Shown piece after piece: positions 45,456-57,036 of a stretch of DNA of 64,000 nt (position 1 is the first letter of the stretch; the number at the start of each line of letters is the position of its first letter). A program made the position numbers and the translations under genes. The stretch comes from Humulus lupulus. Lineage: Eukaryota > Streptophyta > Magnoliopsida > Rosales > Cannabaceae. The notes under the pieces are model-generated. The model was not told the DNA's origin and searched no databases. It saw nothing but the letters and a program-made list of their open reading frames with translations. The stretch is from contig NC_084802.1 of the NCBI RefSeq assembly GCF_963169125.1, forward strand, positions 109,620,903 to 109,684,902, written 5' to 3'.

Positions 45456-47653
45456 ATGGCGAAAGCTGGAAAAAAAACTGGACAGGCAGCCGCCGCTGCA
45501 CCGTCAAACCCGCCACCTCCTCCTCCTCCTGCAAGCATGGCGGAGGATGAGCCACAACTGGACTTCGAGGAGGAGGAAATGGATGATGCAACACTGAAGA
45601 GTACCCTGGGCGCGTTGCAGGAAGAGTTGGCTAGTCTGAGAGCCAGTCAGAAGACTGCCGCTGAAGTTATGGCGCGGCAGCAGCAGGAGATTGAACGGCA
45701 GTGCGCGGAATTGAGCGAAAGGCAGGCGGAGGTGGACCGCCGCCAGAACGAAGCCATGGCAGCCCTTGAGGCAGCCTTGCTATTGGCCAGAAATCAAACT
45801 GCACCTGCCTCACAGCCTGACCAACCAGTGAGTGGGCCACCCCAGAGGGGTCCTAATCTGAGCCCACCGATCCAGCCTTCGAGTCCGCAAAGGCCCGAGC
45901 AGCCTCAGATGCCCCATGACGATGTCCCACAGGATCCTGAGGCACAGCCACCATCCCAAGCTGCTCAGGGTAATCCCCTGCAACAGAGGCAGAATAGGGC
46001 CGAGCATCAGCCTCGTAGCCCTAGACGCCGTAGGGATGATGGGCCGAACCTACCGAACAGAGGTCAGTACCATCCTGGCAACAGGAGAGACTCAGAGTTA
46101 GGCTCTGCGGTCCGGGGCCCCCCATGACACGATGATGCACGGGGACACCACGACCAGCGCAGGCCACCCTCTAACGTCCGGGATGGTTCAGCCAGGAACG
46201 GACATCGAGGGAACAGTCGATCTCATCATAGCCAGTCGAGGTTCAGAGATGGCCACGGATACAATGAGGCCGACTCAAGCTAAGGAAATGCCGGTGGGAG
46301 GAATGGAGAAAGAGGTAAAGGCAGGAGCCAGGTACCTCAAGATGACCAACCAAATAGATAGGATGTTGGGGGTAGCCCAGACAAAGTAATGTCTTCAACC
46401 GGCTCGGGGGTAGCGAGCAGCAGAGAAGAGAAGAGGACTTGAGAGATGTACTCAATGATCACCGCGAGAGGCACGGCGAGAACATCCCCCCAGCAACAGA
46501 GGCCACAACGATTCCTACCGCAGTGCAGGCCCAGATAGACGCCCTCAACCAGGCTGTGCAGCAACTGGTCGGGGGAAGGACTTCATACATCGACCACGAT
46601 AGGAGGAAAGGCACTCCTTTCGTACAAAGGATAGCTAACGCCAAAACTCCCAGCAAATTCAAGATGCCTACGCTTCCAAACTTTGACGGGTATGGAGACA
46701 TAGTCTCGCACGTCAATAAGTTTGAAATTCAGATGGATATTCAGAAAGTGTTCGAAGACGCTCGGTGCAGGATCTTCCCTGCAACACTTTCTGAAGTTGC
46801 GCAGGAGTGGTTCTTCAAGTTCCCTCCCGCGAGCATTGTTTCCTGGGAAATGTTCGTACGGGAGTTCTACGGACAGTTCTATGCTGGTCGTGTGCACCCA
46901 ACCGAAGCGAACCAGTTAGTCGAAATTCGCCAGCAGGACGGGGAGTCAGTGAAGGATTACGTCCAGCGCTTTATGCGAGCGGCGGCTGGAGCAAAAATAG
47001 TAGGAGACGACGGCAAGATGATGGCCATTACCGCAGGGGTTAAACATTGCTCTCCCCTCTGGAAAAGTCTCCGAAAAGAAGGAGTGAGAACTACCCAAGA
47101 ATTCTTAGACCGATCTGACCGCTACATCAAGCTCGAAGAAGCCATTGCTGATGATGGAAAACCCTCCAACAAGGGTAAGAAGGCCGCCGAACCCGCCAAA
47201 GCTGCCAATGGTTCCAAACCTAGTGGCAATGGAAAAGGCAACGGGAACGGCAATGGTAATGGCAAGAATGGTGGAAAACGGCCGTATAACGAGCCTTCCA
47301 CCTCCGACAACAAACGAGCTAAGGGTAATCGTTATGAGCCTCGGTTCACTAACTTCACTGCCCTCGTTGAGTCTCGGGGAGAGGTTTACGAGCCCACAAG
47401 CTCCAGTGTGCCATACAAGAAACCTGGACCCATTCGGAAGGACATTTCGAAAAGAGACACTACCAAGTTCTGTCGTTACCATAACGACTACGGACATGAC
47501 ACTAATGAATGCAACCAGTTAAAAGACGAAATCGAGTTCCTTATTAGACAAGGACACTTGAGAAGATACGTACGGGCCTCGGGAAATTCCCAACGAGAAG
47601 CTCCAGGTGGCAACGAGCAGGCGTCCACACGCCAACGCTCACCACCATTATAG
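45456..47653 (+). pseudogene. gag: TE-F gag (broken)
   Basis: ATG at 45456 (MAKAGKKTGQAAAAA) begins gag. The PF03732-like gag domain (FFKFPPASIVSWEMFVREFY, VEIRQQDGESVKDYVQ) lies at about 46780-47050, and the zinc-knuckle-like CRYHNDYGHDTNEC at about 47470-47512. Breaks are a TGA at 46125-46127 (TE-B has CGG here), a net frameshift between 46128 and 46439, and a TAG at 47651-47653 (TE-B has CAG). Confidence 0.87.
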
Positions 47654-47662
47654 CCTGCCCCC

Positions 47663-48360
47663 GTGGCTGGAACACTCTTAACCATCTGTGGAGGCCTGCG
47701 CCTCGCGGGAAACAGCGGAAAAGCCAGAGAACAATATGCTCGGACTCTGCGCCACGACCAGGACATCGAGATGATGACTGTGGAGGACCGTGCACCAAAA
47801 AAGGCTCGGTCAGAGGAAGGTGAGATAACCTTCTCTGATAGCGATGCCCAACACGTCTGGTTCCCACATTCCGATCCGCTGGTCGTGGACATCCAGATGG
47901 CCAATATGATGGTGAAGAGAGTACTGGTCGATACAGGAAGTTCAGTGAACATCCTGTATAAGTCAACACTGGAACGCATGAAATTGTCCGTAAAAGACTT
48001 GGAACCCTGCAATCAAACGATATACGGCTTCTCTGGAGAAGGACTCACCCCAGCCGGAATGATCAAACTCCCAGTAACGATAGGTACAGCGCCTGCAACA
48101 AGGACATTACTCGCCACTTTTTTAGTGGTCGATTGTCCTTCGGCGTACAACACCGTGATTGGAAGGCCCATACTGGTTGATCTACAGGCCGTCATCTCTA
48201 TGTGGCACCTAGCCATGAAGTTCCCAACAGACGCGGGGGTAGGACGTGTTTTGGGAAACCAAAGAGAAGCCAGGGAGTGCTACAACGCCTCAATCACAAA
48301 GGAACTCGATTTCGGATGGCAGTTGATACGCAAGCCCAATCAGGTGATGAAGGCACCAAA
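47663..48360 (+). pseudogene. TE-F aspartic protease region
   Basis: RVLVDTGSSVNIL with the catalytic Asp is near 47920, and TVIGRPILV near 48160. The frame is out of register with RT because of a deletion around 48300, and the TAG at 48361-48363 stands in the RT frame. The same TAG in the same context occurs in TE-B at 14607-14609. Confidence 0.87.
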
Positions 48361-48390
48361 TAGGGTGTTGCCCAAAGTGAGGATGGAGAT

Positions 48391-51198
48391 TTGGATCCTC
48401 GCTTTGGGGATTTTGAAGAAAATGTTGGACCCGTCGAGGACCTGGAAGAGGTCCAACTCGACAAAAAAGACCCAACTAGAGTCATAAAGGTTGGGAAAAA
48501 CTTAGAACCTACCACGAAGCACGCACTGGTGGAATTCTTGCGAGAGAACCGGGAAGTTTTTGCCTGGTCGCATAAAGACATGGTTGGGATAGATCCTGCA
48601 GTAATCAGCCATGTCCTGAATATAGACAAGACTTTTCCACCCGTGCAACAAAAAAGAAGGCTGCTCGATAAAGATAGATCACAAGCCTTAAAAGAAGAAG
48701 TGGAAAGGCTAAAGGAGAATGGATTCACAAGGGTGGCTTTTTATCCGTCGTGGGTCTCAAATCCGGTGCTGGTCCCCAAGCCTAACGGCAAGTGGCGGAC
48801 CTGTGTGGATTTTACGGACCTCAATAAAGCCTGCCCAAAAGACTGCTTCCCACTCCCAAGGATCGACCAGCTGGTCGATGCTACTGCAGGGCCCGAGATC
48901 CTCTCATTCATGGATGCATATTCAGGCTATAACCAGATTAGCATGCATCCCCCAGATGAGGATCACACCAGCTTTCGGACCGATACAGGCTTGTATTGCT
49001 ACAGAGTAATGCCCTTCGGACTGAAAAACGTAGGTGCGACTTACCAACGGCTAGTCAACCACATGTTCAAAGAGCAAATCGGTGTAAACATGGAGGTATA
49101 TGTGGATGACATGCTGGTAAAGTCTAAGAAAGCAGAAGGGCATGTGAGGGATTTACAAGAGTGCTTTAATGTGTTAAACAAGTACCAAATGAAATTGAAT
49201 CCCCTCAAGTGTTCCTTTGGAGTCGGATCAGGGAAGTTTTTGGGGTTTATCGTAAATTCAAGAGGAATCGAGGCCAACCCCGACAAGATAAAGGCCCTGA
49301 TCGACATGAAGTCGCCAGAAAGGATCAAAGATGTACAAAGTTTAACCGGAAGAATCGCAGCCCTAAGTAGATTCATTTCAAAATCAACAGACAAGTGCGT
49401 CCCATTCTTCAATCTACTTAGGGGGAACAAAAAGTTTGAGTGGACAGAACACTGCGAGCAAGCATTCCAGGTGCTGAAAGCTCATATGGCACAGCCCCCC
49501 ATCTTATCAAAGCCGATCGAAGGAGAAACTTTGTTTATTTATCTGGCGATTACTGAAGTTGCTGCCAGCGCAGTGCTAGTGCGAGAGGAAGAGGGTGCAC
49601 AAAAAGCAGTCTACTATGTCAGCAAGAGACTGATCGGGGCAGAATTGAGATATCCACCAATTGAGAGGTTAGCATATTGCTTGATCCTTGCCTCTAGAAA
49701 GCTGCGCCCCTACTTCCAAGCTCATCCTATCACGGTTCTAACTGATCAGCCCCTTCGGCAAGTCCTCCAAAAACCCGAGGCGGCTGGGCGATTGCTAAAA
49801 TGGGCAGTCGAGTTAGGGCAGTTCGACATAACCTATTCACCGCGAGCAGCAGTAAAAGGACAAGTCTTAGCCGATCTTATTGCGGAGTTCACCGAACTCC
49901 CAGATAGCGAGCAGTGCGAACAGCCTGAAGAGCCCGAGCCTCAAGACAAAACTCCTTCGTGGAAGCTATTCACGGATGGTTCATCCAACGAATCCCACGC
50001 TGGAGCGGGAGTGATATTGATAACGACGGAAGGGCATCGATTTCACTGCGCCATCAGGTTCGGCTTCACTGCATCAAACAATGAAGCAGAATACGAAGCG
50101 CTCCTCGCTGGATTGAGAATGGCAAAGGATATGAGCATAAAGACGCTTGATATCTACAGTGATTCACAGCCGGTGGTGAATCAGGTCCTTGGAGAATATC
50201 AAGCGCGAGGTTTGAAAATGGTAGCCTACTTAAATAAAACAAAGGACCTGCTAGCCCAGTTCACGAAGTACACCCTCCAGCAGATCCCGCGAGATCAGAA
50301 TTCAAACGCGGATGCCTTAGCCAAACTCGTGAGCGCAAAGGATGCTAACACTTTGAACATTGTGCCAGTTGAAAGACTGAGTAAGCCGAGCATACAAGCA
50401 ATTGAGTCCAGTATGGAGATTCGAATGGAGGATACATGGATGGCGCCTTACTTGGAGTATCTGACAAATGGTACGCTCCCAACAGATAGGAACAGAGCCA
50501 GAACTCTGCAAAGACGAGCTGCTAGGTACATACTGGTCGATGGTGTTATGTACCGAAGAGGATTCTCAATGCCACTACTCAGGTGTGTTACACCAGAAAA
50601 GGCTAAGGGACTCATGAAGGAGGTGCATGAAGGCTTCTGCGGGGATCACGCTGGGGGGCAGAGTTTGGCAAAAAAGATTCTAAGGCAAGGCTACTTCTGG
50701 CCAACAATGAATGAGGATTCGATGGAGTATGTACGAAGATGTGATAAATGTCAAAGGTTCTCCAAGATTCCACGGGCAGCTCCAAATGAACTGAAACAGA
50801 TGCAGAGCCCGTGGCCTTTTGCAGTATGGGGGATAGATTTGATTGGATCCCTGCCCACAGGGAAAGGCAGAGTAAAGTACGCAGTTGTGGCAGTTGATTA
50901 CTTCACCATATGGGCCGAAGCTGAACCACTCGCAACCATCACGACCAAGAAAGTTCTTGACTTCGTCATCAAGAACATTGTGTGCAGATATGGTTTGCCC
51001 ATGAAGATAGTTTCAGACAACGGGACCCAATTTGACAGCGACTTATTCACCGATTTCTGCGAAAGGCATGGAGTTATTAAAAGCTTTTCTTCAGTTGCAC
51101 ACCCCCAAGCAAATGGGCAGGTCGAAGCCGTAAACAAGACTCTTAAAGAAACCCTGAAGAAAAGACTTGAAGAAGCTAAAGGAGCGTGGCCAGAGTAG
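48391..51198 (+). CDS. pol: TE-F RT, RNase H, archaeal-type RNase H and integrase (935-codon frame)
   Basis: One open frame covers RT (about residues 125-330, YVDD at 237-240), a first RNase H (about 380-500), a second, archaeal-type RNase H beginning WKLFTDGSSNESHAG (about 524-660), and integrase. The integrase has a zinc finger CDKCQRF, then Asp in WGIDLIGSLP, Asp in SDNGTQF and Glu in GQVEAVNK. RT copies RNA into DNA, the RNase H domains degrade the template, and integrase inserts the cDNA. The frame ends at a TAG (51196-51198) where TE-B has CAG; the C-terminus follows in the same frame. The start given is the first ATG in frame; the true product is a polyprotein. Confidence 0.9.
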   Translation: MDPRFGDFEENVGPVEDLEEVQLDKKDPTRVIKVGKNLEPTTKHALVEFLRENREVFAWSHKDMVGIDPAVISHVLNIDKTFPPVQQKRRLLDKDRSQALKEEVERLKENGFTRVAFYPSWVSNPVLVPKPNGKWRTCVDFTDLNKACPKDCFPLPRIDQLVDATAGPEILSFMDAYSGYNQISMHPPDEDHTSFRTDTGLYCYRVMPFGLKNVGATYQRLVNHMFKEQIGVNMEVYVDDMLVKSKKAEGHVRDLQECFNVLNKYQMKLNPLKCSFGVGSGKFLGFIVNSRGIEANPDKIKALIDMKSPERIKDVQSLTGRIAALSRFISKSTDKCVPFFNLLRGNKKFEWTEHCEQAFQVLKAHMAQPPILSKPIEGETLFIYLAITEVAASAVLVREEEGAQKAVYYVSKRLIGAELRYPPIERLAYCLILASRKLRPYFQAHPITVLTDQPLRQVLQKPEAAGRLLKWAVELGQFDITYSPRAAVKGQVLADLIAEFTELPDSEQCEQPEEPEPQDKTPSWKLFTDGSSNESHAGAGVILITTEGHRFHCAIRFGFTASNNEAEYEALLAGLRMAKDMSIKTLDIYSDSQPVVNQVLGEYQARGLKMVAYLNKTKDLLAQFTKYTLQQIPRDQNSNADALAKLVSAKDANTLNIVPVERLSKPSIQAIESSMEIRMEDTWMAPYLEYLTNGTLPTDRNRARTLQRRAARYILVDGVMYRRGFSMPLLRCVTPEKAKGLMKEVHEGFCGDHAGGQSLAKKILRQGYFWPTMNEDSMEYVRRCDKCQRFSKIPRAAPNELKQMQSPWPFAVWGIDLIGSLPTGKGRVKYAVVAVDYFTIWAEAEPLATITTKKVLDFVIKNIVCRYGLPMKIVSDNGTQFDSDLFTDFCERHGVIKSFSSVAHPQANGQVEAVNKTLKETLKKRLEEAKGAWPE

Positions 51199-51672
51199 TT
51201 GCCTGAAGTCCTCTGGTCGTATAGAACGTCCCACCGAACAGCGACAGGACATACTCCATTTTCCCTAGCCTACGGATATGAAGCCATGTTACCGGTCGAG
51301 TTAGATCCTCCCTCGCATCGGCGTTTGACTTACGACCAAGATCAGAGCAGCCAGCTAATGATGGAGTCCCTAGACTCAATCAATGAGATACGAGAGAAAT
51401 CTCAACTCCGAGTTGCTACATACCAGCAAAAAGTCGCCCGGTACTTTAACTCCAAAGTTAAAGAAAGAAAATTCAACGTCGGAGATTTGGTGCTACGACG
51501 AGTTTTCTTAAATACCCGCGACCCTACTGCTGGAGTGCTCGGACCTAATTGGGAGGGACCTTACCAGATTGAAGAAGTCCTTCATCCAGGCACATACAAA
51601 CTTGCACGCTTAAACGGAGATCTCATTCCACGTTACTGGAATGGAGAACACCTGCGCAAGTATTATCAATGA
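51199..51672 (+). pseudogene. TE-F integrase C-terminal part
   Basis: In frame with the preceding 935-codon frame and separated only by the TAG at 51196-51198. It contains PEVLWSYRTSHRTATGHTPF, GDLVLRRVFLNTR and GPYQIEEVLHPGTYKLARL, and ends with TGA at 51670-51672. Confidence 0.88.
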
Positions 51673-52366
51673 ACAGTCCTTTTTAAAGAACTGGCTTGTG
51701 TTAAAATTTTTAATTTTTACAAGTTTTGCAAAGAGGGTTAGCCACGCTGTATGGATAACTGCTCGTATATGTAAGGTTCTATTATAGAATCATTCGTAAA
51801 GACATGTTTAGTCCATTTTTAATACGAGATTATAAGGGACTGTGCGCAGCCAGTCATTCTTGCCAACCATTGTGAATTTACATTTACAAGTATTTGTTCA
51901 TTACGTGTGTTGTTTTGCTGTATTACAAATATATTTTTCGCACGAACAGAGATGTTCGAACAGGCCATGGTCAGGGCAAGTGACCAAGGGCCTAAAGCAC
52001 CTCGATCACTTGGGGGGCATATAAGGCACATCGATAGCAAAGCATACTCGCAAGGTATGTAAACACATGAACAAAATGAGTGAAAGCATGCTACAATACT
52101 TAGAATATTTTTCAAAATTTATGTTTTGTTAAGTCATGCCAAAGTACTATGCTAAGTTCTGTCATACAGACAAATGTTATAAAGATATTATAGCATCAAG
52201 ATTTAAGCTTTTACACAGCATGCATCGCTGCCTGGGTGTAACTGTTCGAATAAAAGAAAAAAGGATTTACTGCCCATGCAGCAAAGTTTAAAAAGAAATT
52301 ATTGTCTTTACATCACGACCCGTGGGTCGTATAGCCAAAAAGAAGGAAAAAATAAATGAGAAAATT
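51673..52366. other. Convergent intergenic region of TE-F
   Basis: Homologous to 10613-11301 of TE-B. No gene. The conserved hairpin ACGACC-CGTG-GGTCGT lies at 52315-52330, close to the 3' end of the minus-strand antisense gene. Confidence 0.6.
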
Positions 52367-54991
52367 TTAAGAGGCATTCGGGGCCGGAGGGTCCTGGGCA
52401 GCATCCTGGTTGGTCGCGTCCTCGACAACTTCTTCTTCTTCCACACCAACGATGCTTGGAGAGGCAGGGATCCTCAATCTTGCCTCCTCCTCGGCCAGTT
52501 GGGCGGTGCAGCGAGCCAACTCAGCAGCCCTGACTTCCTCCGAAAGATAGCTAAAGTCGACACCCTGATTATGTTTCCAGAAGTTGTAGAAACATCGGAG
52601 CGTCGTCCTCTTGTACTTTTCAAGATTTTTGGAGTTGTCAAGCTCCAGCTGCTTCACCTTGCCTTCGAGAGTGACAATAGCCTCATCCCTGGACTTGAGT
52701 GTCTCTCCCAGATGCTTGATCTCGCGAAGATGAGCTTGATTGAACTCTCGATACTCTTGCCTCAACTTCACAGTGGCATCTTTTGCGACTTCAGCCTCTG
52801 ACAATTTGGTCACTGCAGCATCCCTCTCTCGAGCCAGTGCCTCCAACTCTTTGGCATGCCTGGCCTCGGCAGCCGAAAGCTCCTCAGCCGCCTTCACTTG
52901 ATGCCTCTCAGTGGCCTTTGCCTTGGCCTGCTCGATGGAAGCCTGGATACGGGTACGAGCAGTGATAACAGATAGCAAAGCCTGTGAACAAAGGAAAAAG
53001 TTAGAGCCTGCCGTGAAGAATAAAAGACTAAGGCTTAAAAAAGTGAAGAAGTACTCACACTGGAGATTTCATTCAGGGCCCTATTCAGAACCTAGTCGGC
53101 CCCCAAGTTTTCAGCCTCGACCATTGCATCCCTGACACGGTCACCTTTGCCAATGCGGTCAAGACGATCCCTGGCTGATCGAAGGGTACGGCTCATGAGT
53201 TTAGCCCCGAGAGCTTCGTCACGAACAATTTCATCTCTGGCGGATGTAGCCGGAGGATTCGGTGGGGCAGGAGGAGTCTGCTTCTCAGTTGGAGCTGGTG
53301 GATGAGTTTGCCCAGTTGGCGCATCCTTGGGAAGGTCTTCTGTTTGACCTTTCTTGGCCGGAGGGCCTCGGCTGGATTCGCCAGTTCTCCTCTTGGATCT
53401 CCGTTGGAGTTGGGGAACCTCCTCTTCTTCCTCGGCCTGGTACATGTCAAAGATACTGGGAGTAGCCATATCTGCATGCAAGTAAACACAGGAAACTGAT
53501 AAGAATAAGAGGCAGATGAAAATATATTATATGCAACAGAAGAAAGGCAACAAAGTGAATACCTGAGCTACAACTACTGGTCGCTACACTATTGACTCTA
53601 TTAGTCATATACTCATTATCTGGCATGAAGAAGTCTGGCCCTAATTTTGGAGTATACGTAAAATTGCCTTCCCCGTCGAACAAATGACAGGGAATTGGCA
53701 AACCATTTAAAAGTAAGATAGTGTTACCATTATCATCAGAGGACTCTCCCAAGTCCACAGCTGGCTCTTTGGCCTTTTGTTTCCCCTTGCCTTGGGGAGC
53801 AGAAGGCCTTTCTGCGGAAGGATTGCCCGTGGGCTCCCTAATAGTAATCCCCGTTGGCCTCCTCCTCCGAGGAGACACGGGAGGTTGCTACTCGGGAACC
53901 CCCTTGGCAGTGGCTTCGTCCACCACGGACCCTCTATTTTCATGGCGAGGAGCCAGGATGCCAGACCGCCTCAAGTTTTCTTCAGTCACTAGGATCTTGA
54001 CGCTTTTTGCTGCGTTGGATATCCTGGCCAGAGTGTTAGACCTCAACACCATGTCTGGTGTTGGGGTTGGACGTAACCAAGGGCCTGAAAAGCAGATTAC
54101 GGTTTAAGAAAAACGAAGGGAGACACCTTGAGTAAAAGTATCGACCAGTCAGAAACGGTGCTTACCTCCTCGTGCGAATGCCAGGTTGTTGCTGGATATG
54201 TCCGGGGTAAGGAAGTACTCTTTATTGTATTGCCCCACATTCGAGATGTGCGTTGTGTCACTAAGGAATGTTCGACTGGTTTCCTGGTGACAAAAATGGA
54301 AGAAACCCGTTCCGTGTTGTTGCGGGTTAGACTTGAGGTCAAAGAGATAGTTGACCTCGTGGGGTGAAGGTTCTGGCCATTTCTTAAGTTTATACAGGAT
54401 ATAGAGTGTGGCCAGCATTCTATATCCGTTTAGAGTTATTTGGAAGGGGGCGACACCAAAATAATTGGCCACCCCCACAAAAAAGGGATGAAGAGGGAGA
54501 TAAGCTCCCGCCTCAATATGATACCGAGACCAGGCGCTGTTGACACCTCCGGGGAGGTTAGCCCTCTGGTCTGCGGCAGGTTGTATAATGGAAACCCCTG
54601 TGAGGGGGAATTTTCTGAAGCAGTTAGCAATCATTCGAAGAGTTACTGAACTGGCTGAGGAGGTATACCACTCGACATCAGACAAGTTCTGATGGCGAGG
54701 GCTAGCCCTAATTTGGATATTAGGGTCGGGAACAAGATTTTCTCGACCGCTGGTCGAGGGAGCCCTTGCCTACGAATTAGGACGGGCAGGAGAATTTGGG
54801 TTGTTTTCAGACTCGGGTCTTTTCTTGCCTGAAGATTTGGAACGGGCCATAGAAGGAGAAAGATGGGGTCTGGAAGAAGGTCGCGAGAAAGGAATCTCGT
54901 GAACACGGTCAGCTGGTTGATCTTCTCCCTCGAGCAGTTGGGCGAGAAGGTCGTCGTCAATAGGCCTCTCACCTCCCCACAAATCTGGCAT
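52367..54991 (-). pseudogene. TE-F antisense gene (four exons, three premature stops)
   Basis: Homologue of the intact TE-B gene. Exons in transcript order: 54991-54166, 54084-53563, 53471-53059, 52981-52367, joining to 2376 nt in one frame. All splice sites are conserved (for example GGAG|GTAAGC and CTCAG|GTATT). Three nonsense codons break it: TAG at 54772-54770, 53890-53888 and 53094-53092, at least two of them where TE-B has CAG. The N-terminal domain (PLHPFFVGVANYFGVAP, LFDLKSNPQQHG) and the C-terminal coiled coil are otherwise well kept. With the TE-B copy, it shows that the exon structure is a family trait. Confidence 0.87.
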
Positions 54992-55002
54992 TAAAATCTG
55001 CA

Positions 55003-55821
55003 TACAGAAGAATGGGGAGGTGAGGATAGAAAACTTTTTAAAAGCTTTTTAGAATAACGCTGGTCGAGTATAAAAATTAAGTTTTTATACAACAGCATTC
55101 TAACGAAAAGTTAAATCTTTCTACACGAACAGTTTGAAAAACGGATCAAAGGGTGAAAGTAAAAAGTTTTTCTGAGAAAGCTTTTTCAACTCCCCTTAGG
55201 GCGGGAAAAATTTATTTTTTCAACTAGCCTAAAAGATCGAATCTTTACTTCGATTTTACGTCCTAAAAAGCATGATCCCGGATTTTAAACTAACTCGTAA
55301 CTCTATTTTGCCTACAAAACATTCTGTCTACAAGTACCTCAAACCAAAAACAGATAAACTCAAACAGTCCACCATCAGAAGCATGCACCACGAAAAATTA
55401 GAAGCATGGGATTTCGAAAACTTACCAAGAAGAGTAATCGTGGAGATGGAAGAAAGGTCTTCGGAGATCAAGGAGCTCACGGTCTGAGTCTTGGAAGTGC
55501 AGGAAAATGGTCTCCGGGGAAGTTTAAAACTCTGGTTTTTAGGGTTTCTTGCAAAAACAGTGGCGTGGGTAAAAAGAAAAAGGAGGCTTCGAAGGTCTTA
55601 TATAAGTTTGTCTCTGACATTAAAAAGTGTAATCATTAGTTTTCCTTTTTCAAAGTACGGGGAAATGGGATGGCCGTCGAAATCGTTTCTGGGGAACCAA
55701 GAGGACATGATTAGACAGAAGTGGGTTACTTTTTTCAAGAACACACGAAGGGTTCTAACACGTCAGGCGGGGTTACCGAAGAGTCGTTCGTCCAAAAGTT
55801 TATTTACTACTCGTGATAAAT
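55003..55821 (-). promoter_or_regulatory. Leader, leader intron and promoter region of the TE-F antisense gene
   Basis: Minus-strand TATA box TTATATAA at 55599-55606, followed by leader sequence and a splice acceptor at TTCTGTATGCAG, near 55003. It mirrors 7379-7980 in TE-B. The short plus-strand frames 55272-55823 are shadows of this leader. Confidence 0.5.
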
Positions 55822-55837
55822 AAACTTGGGGGGCAAA

Positions 55838-56426
55838 TGTTATCCATAAAATTAGCATTGATGACGTGGCAAGTAATCCCTGGACACGTGGCTGACACCT
55901 GGAAACGTCTGCTAGAGTATCGACTAGAGGACACATTAGAAGCAGTGTAAGCCTGTCTTACCCGCGACCAGTCTGGTCGATGGTTCCGTATACAAGGCGA
56001 CGTTTATGGGAAGATCTTTATGAATCCCAAATTTATCTCACACAATCTCCTGAGTATCCGATTATTCAGGAAAGAATATCTGTAACAATCTTTTATAATC
56101 CCCCTTGAGCCTATAAATAGCAAGAGATAGCTCAAGGGAGAGGACTTTTGGCTTTTGATATGTGAGAGATTACAGTGATTATCCTAGGAATATTGTATTA
56201 TTCTTGAGGAAGTGGTGAAACTCATTGAACCCTAGTTCTTTGATCACTCTTCTGATTTTTATATCAACATCATTCTAAGTGGACATAGGTCATTACCAGA
56301 TCCTGGGGCCGAACCACTATAAAATACCGTGTCTTATTTACTTTTGTCATTACGTTCTTCTCATCTCTTTCATTCATATCAAGCATATTTTGACTCCGTG
56401 TCAGTTGGCCAAATTTTGGGTCAACA
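55838..56426 (+). repeat. TE-F 3' LTR (589 bp)
   Basis: Preceded by the polypurine tract AACTTGGGGGGCAAA (55822-55837). It matches the 5' LTR without gaps. The hairpin core here is CGACCAGTCTGGTCG. Confidence 0.95.
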
Positions 56427-57036
56427 TAAACTTAGTAGGTTTACAAGTAATCCAAGTGTGGATCACTGGAAGGCAATTGGAAGAGTCCTAGGTTATCTCA
56501 AGAAAACCAAAGGACTAAGCCTTCACTACTCCAAATTTCCTTCAATTTTAGAAGGATATACAGATGCAAGTTGGATATCCAATCTTGGGGACAACAAGTC
56601 CACAACTGGTTGGGTATTTACACTTGGTGGAGGTGCAATTTCTTGGGGTTCCAAGAAACAAACCTGTATATCTCATTCCACTATGGAAGCAGAGTTCATA
56701 GCTCTAGCTGCTACCGACAAAGAGACCGAATGGTTAAGGGATTTGTTGATAGAGATTCCCCTAATCAAAGAGAATGTATCTACTATATCGATACATTGTG
56801 ATAGCCAAGCGACATTGGCTAGAGCATACAGCGGAGTGTATAATGGGAAGTCTAGACATATTAGTCTAAGACATGGATATGTAAGAGAATTGATTCAAAG
56901 AGGAGTCATCTCAATATTCTATGTGAGAACAAGTGAAAATCTGGCGGATTCTTTCACTAAGCCATTAACGAAGGATTTAGTGGCTGCATCATCTCGAGGG
57001 ATGGGACTTAAACTCCCTAAAGAGATTCACGATTGA
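56427..57036 (+). pseudogene. TE-E RNase H (3' part of copia pol, separated by TE-F)
   Basis: The sequence continues the RT reading region seen left of TE-F. It has the copia RNase H blocks YTDASWISN, STMEAEFIALA and IHCDSQATLA, with the acidic active-site residues present, then VRTSENLADSFTKPL. This 3' part has no internal stop and ends with TGA at 57034-57036. Confidence 0.88.

Larger units (their letters stand above)
44819..56426 (+). mobile_element. TE-F: Tat/Retand-type Ty3/gypsy retrotransposon nested in TE-E (11,608 bp)
   Basis: The second member of the TE-B family lies on the plus strand. LTRs of 589 bp (44819-45407 and 55838-56426) are flanked by target duplication TAAAC at 44814-44818 and 56427-56431. 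The order is gag, protease, RT, RNase H, archaeal-type RNase H, integrase, then a minus-strand spliced gene and the polypurine tract. By hand count the LTRs differ at about 13 of 589 positions, mostly transitions. Gag-pol is less damaged than in TE-B: RT through most of integrase is one 935-codon frame. Confidence 0.95.

Noticed and set aside
46459..48012. Several minus-strand frames up to 174 codons in TE-F gag/protease
   Set aside because: They are antisense shadows of gag and protease, with no conserved splice sites or domains.
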